Shown here: piece after piece, positions 60,312-64,000 of the stretch
Position numbering within the stretch: position 1 is the first letter of the stretch
Layout: every line of letters starts with the position of its first letter
NCBI RefSeq assembly: GCF_004345645.1
Contig: NZ_SLWS01000001.1
Coordinates: 708,714 to 772,713, forward strand
Reading direction: 5' to 3'
Length of the DNA stretch: 64,000 nucleotides
DNA from: Actinocrispum wychmicini
GTDB taxonomy: Bacteria; Actinomycetota; Actinomycetes; Mycobacteriales; Pseudonocardiaceae
Made by a program: the position numbers and the translations under genes
The notes under the pieces: model-generated
Database searches by the model: none
The model's input: the letters and a program-made list of their open reading frames with translations, nothing else
Told to the model about the DNA's origin: nothing

Positions 60312-61798
60312 CCGTGCGTCGGGAAGCCCAGGTCGATGCCTGACTGCCTGGGCCACCGCGCGGTGATCGCCTTGGCGCGGGTGTAGAACTTCACGCCTTC
60401 GGCGCCGTGGACGTGGGTGTCGCCGAACAGGGAGTCCTTCCAGCCGCCGAAGGAGTAGTAGGCCATCGGCACGGGGATCGGCACGTTCACGCCGATCATG
60501 CCGACGTGGACGCGTCGCTGGTACTCCCGTGCGGCGAGACCGTCACCTGTGTAGATGGCCGTGCCGTTGCCGTAGGGGTTGGCGTTGACCAGGTCCACGG
60601 CCGCGTCGAAGGTGGGCACGCGCACGACGCTCAGCACCGGGCCGAAGATCTCGTCCTGGTAGATGGTCATGTCCGGGGTGACGTTGTCGAACAGGGTCGG
60701 CGCCAGCCAGAAGCCGTCGGCGTGGCCGGCGGGTGCGAAGCCACGGCCGTCGACGACCAGGGCGGCTCCTGCGGCGACGCCAGCGTCCACATAGGACGTG
60801 ACGCGGTCCCGGTGCACGCCGGTCACCAGCGGCCCCATCTGGGCGGCGGGGTCCGTTCCCGGGCCAGTCGTGAGTTCGGTCGTCCGGGCGGCGATCGCGG
60901 ACACCAGCTGATCGGCGATGTCACCGACCGCTACGACCACCGAGATGGCCATGCAGCGTTCGCCCGCACTGCCGTAGCCGGCGGAGACGGCGGCGTCCGC
61001 GGCCACGTCGACGTCCGCGTCCGGCAGCACGACCATGTGGTTCTTCGCACCGCCCAGGGCTTGCACACGTTTGCCGTTGGCCGTGCCGCGCGCGTACACG
61101 TGCCGGGCGATGGGTGTCGAGCCGACGAACGAGACGCCGGCCACGTCAGGGTGGTCCAGCAAGGCGTTCACGGCCATGGCGTCACCCTGCAGCACGTTGA
61201 ACACGCCGTCGGGCAGCCCGGCTTCCGTGAACAACTCGGCCAGCCGGACCGACGCGGACGGGTCACGTTCGGACGGCTTGAGCACGAAGGCGTTCCCGGC
61301 CGCGATCGCCAGCGGAAACATCCACATCGGCACCATCACGGGAAAGTTGAACGGCGTGATGCCGGCGACCACGCCGAGCGGCTCACGTACGGAGTACGCG
61401 TCCACCCCACGGGAGACCTGCTCGGAGTGCTCGCCCTTGAGCAGATGTGGGATACCGCAGGCGAATTCGACCACTTCGAGCCCGCGCTGGACCTCACCGG
61501 CCGCGTCCGAGAGGACCTTGCCGTGCTCGGCCGTGATCAGGGCTGCCAGTTCGTCCCGGTGCGCGTGCAGCAGGTGCCGGTACTCGAACAGGATCTTGCT
61601 CCGGGTGGCCAACGACGACTCGGCCCACTCCCGGCCCGCCTTCACCGCGGCGGCCACCGCGAGGTCCACATCGGACGGTTCGGCCAGGGCGACCTGGCGG
61701 GCGACCGCGCCGGTGGCGGGGTTGAAGACGTCGCCGGTGCGCACGGACGCGCCTGTGGTCCGGGCTCCGTCGATCCAGTGCTGGACCAGTTCTGTCAT
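60308..61798 (-). CDS. mmsA: methylmalonate-semialdehyde dehydrogenase (CoA-acylating)
   Basis: A 496-aa aldehyde dehydrogenase of the MmsA/IolA type; ATG 61798 with aggag 7 nt before. The family markers GITPFNFPVMVPMWMFPLAI, FVGSTPIARHVY, LGGAKNHMVVLP and the Cys in GERCMAISV are all present, along with GWKDSLFGDTHVHGAEGV. It converts malonate or methylmalonate semialdehyde to acetyl- or propionyl-CoA, the last step of inositol breakdown or a valine step. Overlaps the LacI gene by 4 nt, so they are one operon. Confidence 0.93.
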   Translation of the reverse strand: MTELVQHWIDGARTTGASVRTGDVFNPATGAVARQVALAEPSDVDLAVAAAVKAGREWAESSLATRSKILFEYRHLLHAHRDELAALITAEHGKVLSDAAGEVQRGLEVVEFACGIPHLLKGEHSEQVSRGVDAYSVREPLGVVAGITPFNFPVMVPMWMFPLAIAAGNAFVLKPSERDPSASVRLAELFTEAGLPDGVFNVLQGDAMAVNALLDHPDVAGVSFVGSTPIARHVYARGTANGKRVQALGGAKNHMVVLPDADVDVAADAAVSAGYGSAGERCMAISVVVAVGDIADQLVSAIAARTTELTTGPGTDPAAQMGPLVTGVHRDRVTSYVDAGVAAGAALVVDGRGFAPAGHADGFWLAPTLFDNVTPDMTIYQDEIFGPVLSVVRVPTFDAAVDLVNANPYGNGTAIYTGDGLAAREYQRRVHVGMIGVNVPIPVPMAYYSFGGWKDSLFGDTHVHGAEGVKFYTRAKAITARWPRQSGIDLGFPTHG

Positions 61799-62790
61799 GA
61801 AGTACTCCTGGCTTGAGTGGTCGAACGCACCACGAGCGACGGGTGCAGAAGGCATTGGACCGGAGATGTGCGTTCGCCACGGATCCGTTGCAGCAGAGCC
61901 TCGCCGGCGAGCCGGCCGATCTCGTGGCGGGGCTGGTCGACGGTGGTGAGCGACACGTGCCGCAGGCCGGCCAGCGACGTGTTGTCATAGCCGACGACCG
62001 AGATGTCGGCGGGCACCCGCAGCCCGGCCTCCTCCAGTTCGGAGATGGCGCCGACCGCGTTGAAGTCGTTGGCGGCGACCAGGGCTGTGGGCAGTTCGTC
62101 GCCGGCCAGCAGTTGGCGGACGGCCTTGGCGCCGGCGATGTCGGTGTACTCGCTGGGGATCACCCACGGGGTCAGGCCATGCCGTCGCATCGCGGCGATG
62201 TAGCCACGGCGGCGTTGCGGCGCCTGCGAGCCGACGCCGCCGTCGAGGTGGGCGATCCGGGTGTGGCCCAACGCGACCAGGTGGTCGACCGCCAGCCCGG
62301 AACCGGCTTCGCCGTCGTCGTTCACAGTGTCCAAAGTCGACAGACGGGACGACCGGGCGACCAGGACCACCGGGGACTGCTCGGCGGCCATCGCCAGGGT
62401 CGCCGGCGGCACGACCGGACCGAGCAGGGCCAGCCCGGCCGGCCGGAACCCCAGCAGGCTGGTCACGGCACGTTTCTCCCGGGACGCGCTGCGCCCGCCG
62501 GTGTTGATGATCAGCTCGAAGCCCTCGTCCCGGGCGACCGAGTCGAGACCGTCGACGATCTCGGCGAAGAAGGCGTTGTGCAGGTCGGAGACCATCACAC
62601 CGAGCACGGTGGACGTTCGGCTGGCCAGTGACCGGGCCATCGCGTGCGGCGAGTAGCCGAGCTGCTCGGCCGCGTCCAGCACGGCTTTGCGCCGCTGCTC
62701 GCTGACCTTGGGCGACCCGTTCATCACCAGGGAGACCAACGCGCGCGACACCCCGGCGACACGGGCCACGTCCTCCATGGTCGGGCGGGT
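61795..62790 (-). CDS. LacI-family repressor
   Basis: A 331-aa regulator; GTG 62790 is chosen (ggaggg site). The N-terminal wHTH is MEDVARVAGVSRALVSLVMN with a hinge helix LGYSPHAMARSLASR, then a periplasmic-binding-type effector domain (VLGVMVSDLHNAFFAEIVDG, ISVVGYDNTSLAGLRHVSL). Two matching operators lie between it and the iolG-like gene. Regulates its own operon and the divergent catabolic genes, probably in response to inositol or a related compound. Confidence 0.9.
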   Translation of the reverse strand, partial: TRPTMEDVARVAGVSRALVSLVMNGSPKVSEQRRKAVLDAAEQLGYSPHAMARSLASRTSTVLGVMVSDLHNAFFAEIVDGLDSVARDEGFELIINTGGRSASREKRAVTSLLGFRPAGLALLGPVVPPATLAMAAEQSPVVLVARSSRLSTLDTVNDDGEAGSGLAVDHLVALGHTRIAHLDGGVGSQAPQRRRGYIAAMRRHGLTPWVIPSEYTDIAGAKAVRQLLAGDELPTALVAANDFNAVGAISELEEAGLRVPADISVVGYDNTSLAGLRHVSLTTVDQPRHEIGRLAGEALLQRIRGERTSPVQCLLHPSLVVRSTTQARSTS

Positions 62791-62859
62791 CACGGCACCC
62801 TCCGGCAAGTCACAAGCGGCTAACACGGTCTTGACACGACCAGACGCACGCTACAGCAT

Positions 62860-62888
62860 TAGAGCGCTCCAACCAATAGAGCGCTCTA
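62860..62888. promoter_or_regulatory. tandem LacI operators
   Basis: TAGAGCGCTCCA (62860-62871) and the perfect palindrome TAGAGCGCTCTA (62877-62888), centred 17 bp apart, in the gap between the LacI and iolG-like genes. The central CG step and half-site agree with LacI-type operators. Confidence 0.85.
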
Positions 62889-62928
62889 ACAGATACTGAT
62901 CTTGACCAGCGGATACCTTGGAGAAGCA

Positions 62929-63918
62929 TTGCGTATCGGAGTAGCCGGGGTCGGTCGCATCGGCGCGATGCACGCCGGCAACCTGGCCTCGCTCGACACG
63001 GTCGACGAGGTGGTGTTGTTCGACCCGATCCCCGGCCGGGCCGCGGTGGCCGCGACCGCGATCGGCCAGGCCCGAGCCGTGGACGACCTGGACACGCTGC
63101 TCAAGGACAGCGACGGTGTCCTGGTGGCGACTCCGACGACAACGCACCCAGAGACGGTCCGCCGCGCGCTCGCCGCGAAGGTGCCGGCGCTGTGTGAGAA
63201 GCCGATCGCCAGCGACTACGACGAGATGAGCGCCCTGGTGGCGGACATCGAGGCGGCCGGGGTCGAGGTGCTGGTGGGTTTCCAGCGCCGGTTCGATCCG
63301 GCCATCGTCGAGTTGTACCGAAGGATCCGTGGTGGTGAGGTCGGCAAGCTGTACCTGGTTCGGTCGATCGGCAACGACGCCGAACCACCTGACTTCGGCT
63401 ACCTGCCCGCGTCCGGCGGGATCTTCCGTGACCTGCTGATCCACGACCTGGACGCGGTGCCGTGGCTGGTCGGCGAACCGGTGGTCGAGGTGTACGCGGC
63501 CGGCTCGGTCCTGGTCGACAACGCCTTCGCGGAGGCGGACGACGTGGACAACGCCGTCGTCACGCTCCGGTTCGCCGGGGGCGCGCACGCGCTCCTCGCG
63601 TGCGGCCGTCACGACCCGCTCGGCTACGACCACCGCATCGAGGTCCTCGGCAGCAAGGACTCCCTTACCGTCGGCCTGGATCCACGCACCCCGTTGACCT
63701 CGCTCGAACCCGGCGGTCCGGTGGTGGGCGCGGACGCGTATCCCGGGTTCCCGGAACGCTTCCACCGCGCGTACGTCAACGAGATGGCCGTGTTCGTGGA
63801 CGTTGTGGCCGACAAGGTGGCGAACCCGTCGCCCGCTCGGGACAGCCTGAAGAGCCTGGCCCTGGCGTTGGCGTGCGACAAGTCGCGCCGGTCGGGTGTG
63901 CCGGAGGTGGTCGCGTGA
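62929..63918 (+). CDS. inositol 2-dehydrogenase-like oxidoreductase (Gfo/Idh/MocA)
   Basis: A 329-aa NAD(P)-dependent enzyme. TTG 62929 is chosen because GGAG lies 5 nt upstream and the Rossmann start LRIGVAGVGRIGAMHA follows at once. The EKPIASDY motif has the catalytic Lys, and GGIFRDLLIHDLDAVPWL carries the Asp-x3-His pair. With MmsA, LacI and the iolE-like gene it fits inositol catabolism (iolG-like), but related sugars are possible. Confidence 0.88.
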   Translation: MRIGVAGVGRIGAMHAGNLASLDTVDEVVLFDPIPGRAAVAATAIGQARAVDDLDTLLKDSDGVLVATPTTTHPETVRRALAAKVPALCEKPIASDYDEMSALVADIEAAGVEVLVGFQRRFDPAIVELYRRIRGGEVGKLYLVRSIGNDAEPPDFGYLPASGGIFRDLLIHDLDAVPWLVGEPVVEVYAAGSVLVDNAFAEADDVDNAVVTLRFAGGAHALLACGRHDPLGYDHRIEVLGSKDSLTVGLDPRTPLTSLEPGGPVVGADAYPGFPERFHRAYVNEMAVFVDVVADKVANPSPARDSLKSLALALACDKSRRSGVPEVVA

Positions 63919-64000
63919 AGATCGCGGGTGCCCCCATTTCCTGGGGGGTGTGCGAGGTCCCAGGCTGGGGCCTGATGCTGGACCGGGACACGGTTCTCGC
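63915..64000 (+). CDS. iolE-like sugar isomerase/dehydratase, 5' part
   Basis: GTG 63915 overlaps the previous stop. The visible 28 residues, KIAGAPISWGVCEVPGWG and LMLDRDTV, are the opening of an inosose dehydratase or xylose-isomerase-like TIM barrel. The rest is outside the window. Confidence 0.78.
   Translation, partial: MKIAGAPISWGVCEVPGWGLMLDRDTVL

Overview
The window is high-GC DNA from a filamentous actinomycete. The gene families point to Pseudonocardiales (the Amycolatopsis, Kibdelosporangium and Lentzea neighbourhood): XRE-DUF5753/DUF6879 loci, an AMED_5909-type small protein, WhiB, ESX-associated EspG/PPE genes beside purF, and GTG starts with 4-bp stop/start overlaps. This placement is inferred from gene content; no marker gene is present.

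Layout. 1-11.6 kb: the right part of a siphovirus-type prophage read on +, in standard order (HK97-fold capsid protein, connector and tail-completion proteins, tail tube, tail chaperones with a frameshift, tape measure, large tail protein, lysin, holin-like protein). The portal, terminase and protease would lie to the left of the window. 11.6-17.9 kb: prophage cargo and control. A leftward, tightly coupled cassette holds several very small proteins, a GRDP-like protein and an aminoglycoside-phosphotransferase-like kinase. Divergent from it is an XRE-DUF5753/DUF6879 locus with two near-identical palindromes, and a tyrosine integrase closes the prophage. 18.1-26.7 kb: chromosomal genes (aldehyde dehydrogenase, GMC oxidoreductase, epimerase) and purSQL. 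26.8-34.2 kb: a decayed ISAs1-like insertion, a TIR-NB-ARC protein coupled to a small membrane protein, a divergent XRE-NB-ARC-TPR protein, a membrane-anchored pentapeptide protein and an aldo/keto reductase. 34.34-45.25 kb: an integrative element of about 10.9 kb (serine integrase, FtsK/TraB-type translocase, Spd-like membrane proteins, WhiB, HTH protein, Imm1-like protein, ECF sigma factor, zinc-ribbon XRE regulator). It sits inside the 5' end of a LysR gene. 45.2-64 kb: the LysR body, a secreted GH25 lysozyme, a PAS-GGDEF-EAL protein, ESX-associated genes, purF and purM, a SigE-type sigma factor with a membrane partner, arfB, a PLP lyase with a GntR regulator, a Vgb-like protein, and the start of a LacI-controlled inositol-type catabolic cluster (mmsA/iolA, iolG-like, iolE-like).

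How parts work together. The prophage section is a morphogenesis-lysis line followed by lysogeny and cargo functions. The pur genes supply de novo purine synthesis but are split into two blocks about 27 kb apart. The most striking locus is the integrative element. The 5' stub of LysR is at its left edge, and its right edge supplies an ATG and new codons in frame with the LysR body, so an open reading frame of exactly the original length is rebuilt with a changed first helix. The best candidate conflict (defence-like) system is the divergent TIR-NB-ARC / XRE-NB-ARC pair at 28-32 kb, in which the TIR gene has lost its 3' end to the insertion sequence.
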